Assembly: GCF_002161175.1 (NCBI RefSeq)
Contig: NZ_NFMA01000007.1
Span: forward strand, 49,712 to 113,711
Source of the DNA: Flavonifractor sp. An100
Lineage (GTDB): Bacteria; Bacillota; Clostridia; Oscillospirales; Oscillospiraceae
DNA: 64,000 nucleotides
Direction of reading: 5' to 3'
Each line of letters starts with the position of its first letter. Positions within the stretch are counted from its first letter, which is position 1. Of this stretch, positions 25,501 through 33,004 are shown piece after piece. The notes beneath the pieces were generated by a model. It saw only the letters and a list, made by a program, of their open reading frames with translations, ran no database searches and was not told where the DNA came from. Both the position numbers and the translations under genes were made by a program.

Positions 25501-26631
25501 TTAAACAATGGTTTTTTCCTCCGCCCCCACCGGCAAGGCGGAGCGGTAATATTCCATCACCTGGGGCAGCACCCGGTCCAGACGATAGAGCTCCATCCCT
25601 TCCCGAGCCCGCGCTCCCAACCGTTCGCCCAAGCCGGGCTGGGTCAGCAGCCGTTCCACAGCCTGGGCAAAGCCCTCCTCGGACCCGTAGGGATACAGCA
25701 GGCCGTTCTCCTCCGGGCAAATGAGATCGGTATGTCCCTTTACCTCACTGGCCACCACTGGCAGCCCTGTGTACATGGCCTCCATCACATTAAAGGGCAG
25801 TCCCTCCGACCGGCTGGCGGACGCCGCCCCGTCGGCGGCGGCATACAGGGGGACCATATCCCCCACCTGGCCGGGAAACCTCACCCGGTCCTCCAGCCCC
25901 AGAGACAGGGCCAGGTCCCGGCAGGTGTCCCACAGCTCCCCCTGTCCGGGAAGCAACAGTTTCACCCGCTGGGGCAGACGCTGCAGCCCCCGAATCAGCA
26001 CAGCCTGGCTCTTCCGGTGGGAGAACTCAGCGGCATACACCAGCACAAAGTCCTCCGCCCCAAAGCCCAGCTCCTCCCGCACCTGCTTCCGGTCCAGGGC
26101 TGCCGCCCCATCCAGGCGGGAAAAATCCACTCCAATGCCCGGAATAAAGGCCACCCGCTTCCCCAAGTGGAAGCGGCGGGCCACCTCCAGGTCGTAGGCG
26201 TTCATGGTCAGCAGCAGGTCGGTCTGGCCCGCCGTCAGCCGCTCCGCCCACAGCAGGATCTGCCGCTTTACTCCGGGGGTCCGGTCGTCAAAGAGGTAGC
26301 CGTGGGCCACATTGACCACCTTGGGCCGGTTTCTCATCCCGGCCACCGCCCGCCGGGTAAAGAAGGCGGCCAGAGAGGTGTGGGTACAGATGAGGTCACA
26401 GGGGTTCTCCTCCAAAAACCGGCGCAGCTGTCTCTGTGCCCGCAGGTTAGAGGGGGCGGTCATCTTCTTCTCAAAGGGCAGGGGCAGCACCTGGTCCGCC
26501 TCCGGCAGGGGCGCTTGCGCTCCTCCGCAGGCCACAGCCACCGTCCAGCCCGCCTCCCGAAAGGCCCGCAGATAGGGCAGGTGAAAGCTGCGGATGTGGG
26601 ATAGGGTAGAGGCGGTAAACAGCACCCGCAT
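25501..26631 (-). CDS. Family 4-type glycosyltransferase
   Basis: A GT-B retaining glycosyltransferase of the GT4 type, 376 residues. The N-terminal acceptor domain begins MRVLFTASTLSHIRSFHLP; the C-terminal donor domain carries the Glycos_transf_1 pattern with SRSEGLPFNVMEAMYTGLPV, where the conserved Glu lies in an E-x7-E motif. It should act at the inner membrane surface, adding a sugar to the lipid-linked repeat unit. AAAGGAGGAAG precedes the ATG. The gene lies between the priming sugar transferase and the ligase gene, with gaps of 15 and 21 bp. Confidence 0.9.
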   Translation of the reverse strand: MRVLFTASTLSHIRSFHLPYLRAFREAGWTVAVACGGAQAPLPEADQVLPLPFEKKMTAPSNLRAQRQLRRFLEENPCDLICTHTSLAAFFTRRAVAGMRNRPKVVNVAHGYLFDDRTPGVKRQILLWAERLTAGQTDLLLTMNAYDLEVARRFHLGKRVAFIPGIGVDFSRLDGAAALDRKQVREELGFGAEDFVLVYAAEFSHRKSQAVLIRGLQRLPQRVKLLLPGQGELWDTCRDLALSLGLEDRVRFPGQVGDMVPLYAAADGAASASRSEGLPFNVMEAMYTGLPVVASEVKGHTDLICPEENGLLYPYGSEEGFAQAVERLLTQPGLGERLGARAREGMELYRLDRVLPQVMEYYRSALPVGAEEKTIV

Positions 26632-26646
26632 GGCCTTCCTCCTTTC

Positions 26647-28026
26647 TTATCGTACCAGCTTCTCCCGGTTGGTAAACCGAGTCAACGTCATCAGCAAAAT
26701 TTTCAGGTCAAAAAACAGGTTCCAGTTTTCAATGTAATATAGGTCATACTCAATGCGCTTTTGAATGGAGGTATCCCCCCGCAGCCCATTGACCTGGGCC
26801 CAGCCGGTAATGCCTGGACGGACCTGGTGCTTGACCATGTACCGGGGGATGTCCTCTTTAAACTGCTCCACAAAGTAGGGCACCTCCGGGCGGGGGCCCA
26901 CCAAGCTCATGTCCCCCTTCAGCACATTAAAAAACTGGGGCAGCTCGTCAATGGAGAATTTCCGCAGCAGAGAGCCGAAGGGGGTCTTCCGCGGGTCCAC
27001 ATTCCGGCTCCAGCCGGTGGTCTCTTTGGCATTGACCCGCATAGACCGGAATTTATACATGAAAAAGGTCTTTTTGTTCAGTCCCACACGCTCCTGTTTA
27101 AAGAGAATGGGCCCGGGGGAGGAGAGCTTCACCCCCACGGCGGCCACCAGCATCAGGGGGGAGGTCAGCACAATCAGCACCAGCGAGCCGCAGATGTCCA
27201 TGGCCCGCTTGAGAAAGGCGTTGCCCACGTTGTCCAGGGGGATGCGCCGCAGGTTAATGAGGGGTAGACCATCAATGTTGTCCACCTGGGGATTGGATGG
27301 CATGTAGGGGGCGTAGTCGGGGATGAGGGAGAGCTTGGTCCCCGTCTTTTCGCACAGGGTGATCACCTTGCCGGTAAGCCGGTAGTCCTCCGCCCCCATG
27401 GCCACGACCACCTCATCGGGGGCCGCCTTCTCTAAGATTGCCTCCAGCTGGTCATAGCCTCCCAGCCGCTTCACATCCCGCCAGCCTGTGCGGTCGGCCA
27501 CATAGCCCGTCACGGTAAAGCCCAGGTTTCGGTCCCGGCGGACGGTATCCACGTACTTCTTTGCCATGGCTCCATCCCCCACGATCAGGACGTGTTTCTG
27601 GTTAAATCCCTGTCGGCGGTAGTAGTGCAGTGCCTTGCGCAGGACGACCCGCTTGAGCAGCAGCAGGACGTAGCACCAGCCGCAGAAAAACACCAGCAGC
27701 CAGCGGGACATCTCTGTAATGCGGAAGACGAACAGGGCGGTGATGAGGATCAGCGTCACCAGCAGGGTGCCGCTGAGCAGCCGGATTGCTTCCTTGTCCA
27801 GGCGGATGATCCGGTAGGAGTCGTACAGGCCCAGCACACCATAGGTGCAAAGGCACAGCAAAGCGGCGGCCAGCCCCAGCCAGACGTAGCTGGACAGGGG
27901 GAAGGACGGCTTGCCGCTGAGCAGGGAAAAGCGGCACCAGTGGGCCAGGAAAACGGCGGCAAAAACCAGCCCCCCGTCACTGAGCACGTGGAGCTGATTG
28001 AACAGCCTCTGATTTTCTTTAATCAT
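26647..28026 (-). CDS. Polyprenyl-phosphate sugar-1-phosphate transferase (WcaJ/WbaP type)
   Basis: The priming enzyme for exopolysaccharide synthesis: it transfers a sugar-1-phosphate from UDP-sugar onto undecaprenyl phosphate. The 459 residues have four to five N-terminal transmembrane helices, a CoA-binding-like Rossmann segment (VLIVGDGAMAKKYVDTVRRD), and the C-terminal catalytic bacterial sugar transferase domain with KRAMDICGSL, KQERVGLNKKTFFMYKFRSM, DELPQFFNVLKGDMSLVGPRP and PGITGWAQVNG. The ATG at 28026 has GGAGGGTCC upstream and is preferred over an earlier in-frame start at 28044. First gene of the cluster. Confidence 0.93.
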   Translation of the reverse strand: MIKENQRLFNQLHVLSDGGLVFAAVFLAHWCRFSLLSGKPSFPLSSYVWLGLAAALLCLCTYGVLGLYDSYRIIRLDKEAIRLLSGTLLVTLILITALFVFRITEMSRWLLVFFCGWCYVLLLLKRVVLRKALHYYRRQGFNQKHVLIVGDGAMAKKYVDTVRRDRNLGFTVTGYVADRTGWRDVKRLGGYDQLEAILEKAAPDEVVVAMGAEDYRLTGKVITLCEKTGTKLSLIPDYAPYMPSNPQVDNIDGLPLINLRRIPLDNVGNAFLKRAMDICGSLVLIVLTSPLMLVAAVGVKLSSPGPILFKQERVGLNKKTFFMYKFRSMRVNAKETTGWSRNVDPRKTPFGSLLRKFSIDELPQFFNVLKGDMSLVGPRPEVPYFVEQFKEDIPRYMVKHQVRPGITGWAQVNGLRGDTSIQKRIEYDLYYIENWNLFFDLKILLMTLTRFTNREKLVR

Positions 28027-28181
28027 TCGGGACCCTCCACACACAGGGGTGGCATACCCACAATGTCTACCCTATTTTTACACATTTATACGTTTTCCGC
28101 AACTCCTATTTTTCTGGCATCCAAAAAGGAGGAAAAATCCCATAGTTGCCCTTTCATTTCCAAAAAATGTATGAAAACGTC

Positions 28182-28195
28182 TGACAAAATTGTCA
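28182..28195. promoter_or_regulatory. Short palindrome between divergent genes
   Basis: TGACAA-AA-TTGTCA is a perfect 6-bp dyad in the 225-bp gap between the sugar transferase and the tail-like gene. It is a candidate operator, but I see no clear promoter hexamers next to it. Confidence 0.3.
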
Positions 28196-28251
28196 TTCCT
28201 CCCCAGGTCAGAGGGGCGACAGGCCCGCACAAGAAAAAGGGGGAACTGCAT

Positions 28252-28812
28252 ATGGCAAGCAATCAGACCAGCTTTTACCAACTTAACCAGTGGGAGCCGG
28301 AGGACAAGGTACTCCGGGAGGAATTTAACGCCGATAACAGCAGGGTGGATGGAGCGCTCCACAGTCTGGCGGAGGAGGTGGGGGCCCGGGCCCTGCAAAC
28401 GGAGGTGGACGGGCTGAAAACCCAGCTGGCCACCAAGGCAGCCCAGAGTGCGCTGGACAGCCTGTCGGCTTCGGTGACGGCGGGGCTGGCAAAAAAGTAT
28501 GGCACGGACAATGCTTATATCAAAGCGGGGAACTACACCGGGGATGGGGCAGCAACCAGAACGATTTCGGTGGGATTTCAGCCCTCCCTGGTCATGATCT
28601 TTTCCATGGACTGCGGCAGCGTAGATCAGAATTATGCCTTTTTGTTGGGCGACAGCTCATCCCAAGTCGCTGTGTCGGTGGGATGGCGGAATAAGATTGT
28701 GTCGGACTGGCTCCGTTTGACCAGCAGTGGATTTACGCTGCAAATGCCATCCATATCCTTCACCCATTTTAACAGCGAGGAATGCAATTACCGCTATTTC
28801 GCCTTCCGATAA
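28252..28812 (+). CDS. Orphan phage-tail-fibre-like protein
   Basis: A 186-residue protein. Residues 1-45 (with DKVLREEFNADNSRVDGAL) resemble the N-terminal segment common to phage baseplate or tail-fibre proteins of Clostridia; 45-85 form a short coiled coil of the type that trimerises fibres; 100-186 are a beta-rich globular tip with no Cys-based enzyme motif. No other phage gene is nearby, so this is either a prophage remnant or a domesticated surface adhesin. The ATG at 28252 follows AAGGGGGA; the frame stays open upstream but without a start that has a ribosome site. Family assignment is from pattern memory and only moderate. Confidence 0.6.
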   Translation: MASNQTSFYQLNQWEPEDKVLREEFNADNSRVDGALHSLAEEVGARALQTEVDGLKTQLATKAAQSALDSLSASVTAGLAKKYGTDNAYIKAGNYTGDGAATRTISVGFQPSLVMIFSMDCGSVDQNYAFLLGDSSSQVAVSVGWRNKIVSDWLRLTSSGFTLQMPSISFTHFNSEECNYRYFAFR

Positions 28813-28819
28813 GTATGAA

Positions 28820-28853
28820 GAAAAGCAGCCCCCAAAATTGGGGGCTGCTTTTG
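28820..28853. terminator. Bidirectional terminator
   Basis: AAAAGCAGCCCCCAA / TTGGGGGCTGCTTTT, a nearly perfect palindrome shared by the convergent tail-like and S-layer genes. Confidence 0.92.
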
Positions 28854-28895
28854 GTTTGCCGAAGCTACGACCGGCATTCAGATCAAGGATCTGAA

Positions 28896-31397
28896 TTAGC
28901 CGTCGACCTCAACGATCATGACAGCGACCAGGGAGCCGTCGTCAATGACCAGAACGGTCTTGTCGTTCTTGTCGGTCTTGATGCCGTTGACATCGGTGAC
29001 GCTCAGGTCATCGCCGTCATAGTAGCCGACCACGACCACGTCGTCGCCAGAGGGACGATAGTCATACTCGTCGGTGCCCTTGTTGTAGTTGAAGCCCAGG
29101 ATGCCGGCGGAGGTCAGCTTCTTGGTGCCCTTGTAGGTGTCTATCACGCTCACATCGGCAGGCTCAGTGGCATCCACGTCGGTCACAAAGCCCTTGCTGT
29201 TCTCGGTCTTGCCGAAGTACACGCCGATCTCCTTCTCGCCCAGCTTGAACAGCTCAGTCTGAGCAGCGCTGTCAGCCTTGACGTTCAGAGTGGTAACCTC
29301 GCCGTCCACGATGGCGTCATACACATAGTAGGTGCCGGAGGAGTCCTTGATGGGCTTCTTCTCGTTGGCGTCGCTCAGGCCAACCACGAAGAACACGTCC
29401 TTGGCAGCGCCCTTGACGGAAGCGCCCTCGTCAACAACCACGACCACCTTGGCGATGCCGCTCTTGGTGTAAGCGATCACGTTCAGGCCAGCGGCGCTGA
29501 TCTCGGGAACGTTGTTGTAACCAACATACAGATCGTACTCGTCATCGCTGATGTCGTCAGCCACGATGAACACGGTGTTCTTGTCGGCGTTCAGGGTCTT
29601 ACCGGCCAGCTTCACGCGGGAGGTGCCGCTCTTGGTCATGTCGGCGTCGCCCTTGTCGGTGACGTTGGTCTTGACGTTCATGGTGTAGGTGCCGTCGTCC
29701 TCCTTGGAGTAGGCAACGATCTGGTTGATCAGCTTGGAGTAATCGTCAGTATCCTTGCCGTCAGCACCCTTCAGGCCATACTTCTCAGCGGTGTCGCCGT
29801 CGATCTCAACCTTGGACAGGATGGTGCCGTCGGTCAGCAGCATCTTGGCATAGAACACGTCGTCGCCCTTGGAGAAGGTAGCCTTATCCACGCCGATGTC
29901 CATGACATAGGCATAGTCGTTGGACTCAGTGGCCTCGTCCATCATGATGATGTTGCCCTGGGCATCCAGGTAGAAGGCCACGTTCTGACCCACGGAGTCG
30001 GTGGTCAGCTTGTCGTCAGCAAAGGTCTTGCTGTACTTGTAGGTGGTCTCGTCGATGGTGACGCTGTCGTTGGCCTTGATCTTGCTGGCCTCGCCCTCAA
30101 CGCGCTCAGCCAGGCCGATGACGGACTCAACAGTCCAGTCGTCAGTGCCAGCGTCATAGGACTTGGTGTAGAGGATGATGTCCTCCTCGTCATAGCCCTC
30201 GACATCGAACTCCAGGGAGTCGTCGTCGATGGTGATGGTGCCGTCGTCAACCTTGTTGATCTCAGCCACGAAGGAGTCCACGATGCAGACAATGACCTTC
30301 TCAGCGTCGTCATCAATGTAGACATAGGTGGTGGCGCCGCGGCTGGTGCCCTTCAGGTCCTTGGTGTTGTTGGCGGTCACGTCGGCCTTGTCGAACATGT
30401 CCTTGTCGTCGCCGGACTGGGTGTAGGTCTCCTCACCGTTGAGGTTGATGACCCAGGTATAGTCCTTAGCCACGTTCTTGCCCACGCCGTCGTACATGGC
30501 GTTGCTCTTCACAACGCCCTCAAACACCTGATCAGCATCCTTAGCGTAGGTGCCGATCTCAGCGGACTTGTAGGTCCACTCGTTGGCAGGAGCGCCAAAG
30601 TTGTTGCTGGAGTCATCGTCCAGCTTCAGGTCGCCCAGGTACAGCTTCTCGCCCAGCTCCACGATGCGCTCGCCGGAGTTAACCAGGCTGCCGGAGACGT
30701 TCAGGCTCTTGATGGCGCCAGAGTACTTCTCGCCGCTGGTGATGTAGTTGTAGGTGACCTTGCCGGCCTCGACGGTCACATCGCCGGCATCAACCTTGAT
30801 GGTGTCGTCGTCAGCCTCAACCATGCCGGACTTCAGGGTGTTCAGAACCAGCTGAGCCACGTCGTTACGAGTCATGGCCTCGCGCACGCCGGACTCCACG
30901 TCCAGGAACAGGTCGATCTTGCTGCCCTGGCTCACGGTAGCCAGCTGCCAGTCATCGCCGAAATCGGACTGATACTGGAAGTAGCCCAGAGCCTTCATCA
31001 GCATCAGGGCAGCCTGAGCGGTGGTCACGGTCTGGTCGCCGCCGTACTGGGTGGCGCTGATACCAGAGGTGATGCCGTTGGTGTAGCAGGCAGCCACATA
31101 GGGCTCAGCCCAAGAGGGGACATCGGTGAAGGGAGAGGTGCCAGAGTAGGTGGCCACACGGTAGTCCATCAGGTTGGACATAATGACGGCCATCTCGTTA
31201 CGGGTAACGTTCTGGTCCGGATTGAAGTTCCCCTTCTCGTCGCCGACCATAATGCCGACTTTCTGGAGAACCTCGATGGCTTCCTGGTTGTCCTCGGAAG
31301 ACACATCCTTGTAGCTCGCGCCGGTGCCGACGACCATCAGGCCCAGGACCATGACGGAAGCCATCGCCAGGCTCAGAGCCCGCTTCAGGTTTCTCAT
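28896..31397 (-). CDS. S-layer protein with SLH domains
   Basis: An 833-residue secreted cell-surface protein. After a signal peptide (about 1-27) come three SLH repeats, about 28-77 (YKDVSSEDNQEAIEVLQ), 87-139 (FTDVPSWAEPYVAACYTNG) and a weaker one at 146-191, which anchor the protein to pyruvylated wall polymers. The remaining 640 residues are very acidic, rich in Asp, Val, Thr and Lys, nearly free of Cys, and form the self-assembling body. Its codon choice looks biased toward a small set, unlike neighbours, as expected for a highly expressed gene. AAGGAGGAATT precedes the ATG. It is likely the main surface protein; this is inference. Confidence 0.87.
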   Translation of the reverse strand: MRNLKRALSLAMASVMVLGLMVVGTGASYKDVSSEDNQEAIEVLQKVGIMVGDEKGNFNPDQNVTRNEMAVIMSNLMDYRVATYSGTSPFTDVPSWAEPYVAACYTNGITSGISATQYGGDQTVTTAQAALMLMKALGYFQYQSDFGDDWQLATVSQGSKIDLFLDVESGVREAMTRNDVAQLVLNTLKSGMVEADDDTIKVDAGDVTVEAGKVTYNYITSGEKYSGAIKSLNVSGSLVNSGERIVELGEKLYLGDLKLDDDSSNNFGAPANEWTYKSAEIGTYAKDADQVFEGVVKSNAMYDGVGKNVAKDYTWVINLNGEETYTQSGDDKDMFDKADVTANNTKDLKGTSRGATTYVYIDDDAEKVIVCIVDSFVAEINKVDDGTITIDDDSLEFDVEGYDEEDIILYTKSYDAGTDDWTVESVIGLAERVEGEASKIKANDSVTIDETTYKYSKTFADDKLTTDSVGQNVAFYLDAQGNIIMMDEATESNDYAYVMDIGVDKATFSKGDDVFYAKMLLTDGTILSKVEIDGDTAEKYGLKGADGKDTDDYSKLINQIVAYSKEDDGTYTMNVKTNVTDKGDADMTKSGTSRVKLAGKTLNADKNTVFIVADDISDDEYDLYVGYNNVPEISAAGLNVIAYTKSGIAKVVVVVDEGASVKGAAKDVFFVVGLSDANEKKPIKDSSGTYYVYDAIVDGEVTTLNVKADSAAQTELFKLGEKEIGVYFGKTENSKGFVTDVDATEPADVSVIDTYKGTKKLTSAGILGFNYNKGTDEYDYRPSGDDVVVVGYYDGDDLSVTDVNGIKTDKNDKTVLVIDDGSLVAVMIVEVDG

Positions 31398-31422
31398 TCG
31401 GAATTCCTCCTTATTGTTTTTC

Positions 31423-31462
31423 AGCCTAAACTTTTTAGGCTGTTTTTCCGGGATTTTCCCGG
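31423..31462 (-). promoter_or_regulatory. Paired hairpins in the S-layer 5' leader
   Basis: Two perfect small stem-loops, CCGGGA-TTT-TCCCGG (31448-31462) and AGCCTAAA-CTT-TTTAGGCT (31423-31441), lie 26-65 bp before the start codon in A/T-rich surroundings. They resemble stabilising 5' UTR structures. A further dyad, CCTGTA / TACAGG (31501-31522), surrounds a possible -10. I cannot place the promoter with confidence. Confidence 0.5.
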
Positions 31463-31556
31463 ATTTTTTGAGGTTTTAGGAACGTTTTAAGGACGCTAGT
31501 CCTGTATAACACTCCTTACAGGCGGAAAAACGGGATGAAAAACAGGGAAATCAGAG

Positions 31557-31590
31557 AAAAAAGCCCTCTATTTTCGAAAAATAGAGGGCT
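31557..31590 (-). terminator. Terminator-like hairpin upstream of the S-layer gene
   Basis: Leftward AGCCCTCTATTTT / AAAATAGAGGGCT followed by T6. It lies 160 bp before the S-layer start, with no gene ending just before it. It may insulate the S-layer gene, act as an attenuator, or end a small RNA. Confidence 0.8.
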
Positions 31591-31683
31591 GGTAGACATT
31601 TGGTAGACGGAGGGATTTTTGCAAAACTGGGAAATGCTCTTGTTCAATGCCTAAGCGGTTTTTTTGGTAGACATTTGGTAGAC
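31590..31683. repeat. Two copies of a 19-bp repeat, 75 bp apart
   Basis: TGGTAGACATTTGGTAGAC occurs at 31590-31608 and 31665-31683. Each copy is itself TGGTAGAC-ATT-TGGTAGAC, so there are four TGGTAGAC units. They lie between two terminators in a stretch without a gene. Possible recombination (att) scar or regulator-binding array. Confidence 0.85.
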
Positions 31684-31696
31684 CACCTTAGTTAAA

Positions 31697-31729
31697 ACAA
31701 AAAGGGCCGCCCCAAATTGGGGCGGCCCT
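31697..31729 (-). terminator. Terminator of the SH3-domain gene
   Basis: AGGGCCGCCCCAA / TTGGGGCGGCCCT (31703-31729) with a T-rich tract on the leftward side. Confidence 0.9.
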
Positions 31730-31752
31730 AAAAACCAACCGAAACGAGAAAT

Positions 31753-32796
31753 TTAACCCACAGAGACGTAGTCGCTGGAGACATAGCCCACGCCGCCTGC
31801 GCCGTAGTCGATCTTGTACCAGCCGCTGCCGGTATCCTCCAGGATGATGATCTGATCGCCGTTTTTAATGCTGGCCACCTTATCATAGGTGGAGCCGGGG
31901 CCGGAGCGGACATTCAGACCGTTTCCAGCGTTGACAATGGTGCCGGGGGTGTTGGCCGCCACAGGTCCGGAGGTGGTGTTGCCCGTGGTGCTGCCCGACC
32001 CGCTGCCGGTGGAACTGCTGCCAGAGTCGCTGGTCCCGCTGCCCTTACAGTAGACCACGCACTCTGCGCTCTTGTCTCCGGCCGTGGCCGTAATGGTGAC
32101 CTTTTTCAGCTCGGAGCTGGTGTTTACATTTTTCACAATGCCGTCCTCATCCACCGTCAGCACGCTGGAATCGCTGCTGCTCCAGGTCACCTCTGTGCCC
32201 GCCGGGTCCACGGTGGCGGTAAACTGGTAGGGCTCGTTGGCCGGCAGAGTGATATCGGTACGGTTCAGGGAGATGGAGTTGACCGTCACCTGGGGCTGCT
32301 CCGTCTGGGACGAGCTGCCCGATGCACTGCTACCCTCCCCCGTCTGGCTGCCGGAGGAAACGGACGAGGAGCTGTCCGGCTGGGACTGGTCGGCGCCGGA
32401 GGCGTCGGTCTGGCTGGTGGAAACAGAGGAGCCTGCGCTTGACGCGCTGTTGTTCCCAAAAATCAGCGGACCTACGTACTTAATCACAATAAACAGTGCC
32501 GCGATAATCAGGACCAGGGAAATCACCAATCCCACCACCTGCACCGGGTGGACAGGGGCGCCGTAGCCCCCCTCTGCCACCCGCCGTCCGCTGATGCCCC
32601 GGCCGGGTCGCTCGTCGCAGAAGGGGCAGCGCTTATAGGTAATAGAGTAATCCTCTCCACAGTTCTCGCAGCGGATCACATCGTTGCGGCGGGGGGGCGT
32701 TTGTTTTTCCGAAGAGGCGCGGCGGGAGGGCGCCTGCCGCTCCGGGGCACTTCGCCTGTCCTGGGTACGCCGGGAGGGAGTCTTTCGTTCAGCCAT
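31753..32796 (-). CDS. Zinc-ribbon, Big2-like and SH3-domain surface protein
   Basis: A 347-residue membrane-anchored protein. In order: a basic disordered N-terminus (1-38), a zinc ribbon CENC...CPFC (about 42-62), one transmembrane helix (about 85-108), a Ser/Gln/Thr-rich stalk (115-170), an Ig-like Big2 domain (about 170-250, with TVDPAGTEVTWSSSD), a second Ser/Gly linker, and a C-terminal SH3_3 domain (GLNVRSGPGSTYDKV ... WYKIDY). The domain layout suggests a cytoplasmic sensor or anchor and an external wall-binding part. The ATG at 32796 is preferred since GGAGGA is 7 bp upstream; ATG 32802 is too close. It diverges from the AAA+ gene. No specific function is known. Confidence 0.83.
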   Translation of the reverse strand: MAERKTPSRRTQDRRSAPERQAPSRRASSEKQTPPRRNDVIRCENCGEDYSITYKRCPFCDERPGRGISGRRVAEGGYGAPVHPVQVVGLVISLVLIIAALFIVIKYVGPLIFGNNSASSAGSSVSTSQTDASGADQSQPDSSSSVSSGSQTGEGSSASGSSSQTEQPQVTVNSISLNRTDITLPANEPYQFTATVDPAGTEVTWSSSDSSVLTVDEDGIVKNVNTSSELKKVTITATAGDKSAECVVYCKGSGTSDSGSSSTGSGSGSTTGNTTSGPVAANTPGTIVNAGNGLNVRSGPGSTYDKVASIKNGDQIIILEDTGSGWYKIDYGAGGVGYVSSDYVSVG

Positions 32797-32853
32797 GGTC
32801 ATTCCTCCACATTACTTGCTATTTGACCGGCCCTGAGGCCGAAGGTCTTTATT

Positions 32854-32887
32854 CTTGTATTGTACAAGGAAATTCCTCACCCGTCAA
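32854..32887 (-). promoter_or_regulatory. Promoter and operator of the SH3-domain gene
   Basis: Leftward TTGACG (32882-32887), 17-bp spacer, TACAAT (32859-32864). A perfect dyad CTTGTA-TTG-TACAAG (32854-32868) covers the -10. Confidence 0.75.
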
Positions 32888-32943
32888 CGAGAAAAGTCGA
32901 GATAACAAAATATTCACAATTTTATGTCTACTTTTCTGCCGCC

Positions 32944-32972
32944 TTGACCACCCCCTCTCTTTTTCGTATAAT
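32944..32972 (+). promoter_or_regulatory. Promoter of the AAA+ ATPase gene
   Basis: TTGACC (32944-32949), 17-bp spacer, TATAAT (32967-32972), about 30 bp before the ATG. Confidence 0.82.
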
Positions 32973-33004
32973 AAGGTGTTAGATTAAGGATGGGAGGGTG
33001 CGCC

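Noticed and set aside
27592..28251. 220-codon extension of the tail-like protein
   Set aside because: It lies opposite the sugar transferase gene and lacks a ribosome site; residues are of shadow type.
28782..31490. 902-codon antisense frame opposite the S-layer gene
   Set aside because: It arises from the biased codons of the Asp/Val-rich S-layer gene and begins inside the upstream gene's end and terminator.
31591..31680. Leftward small open frame with LPNVYQ twice
   Set aside because: The repeats come from the 19-bp DNA unit; there is no start with a ribosome site. Kept only as a possible integrase-end scar.
31590..31683. Mini CRISPR array
   Set aside because: Only two copies, the spacer is longer than normal, each repeat is internally duplicated and no cas gene is nearby.
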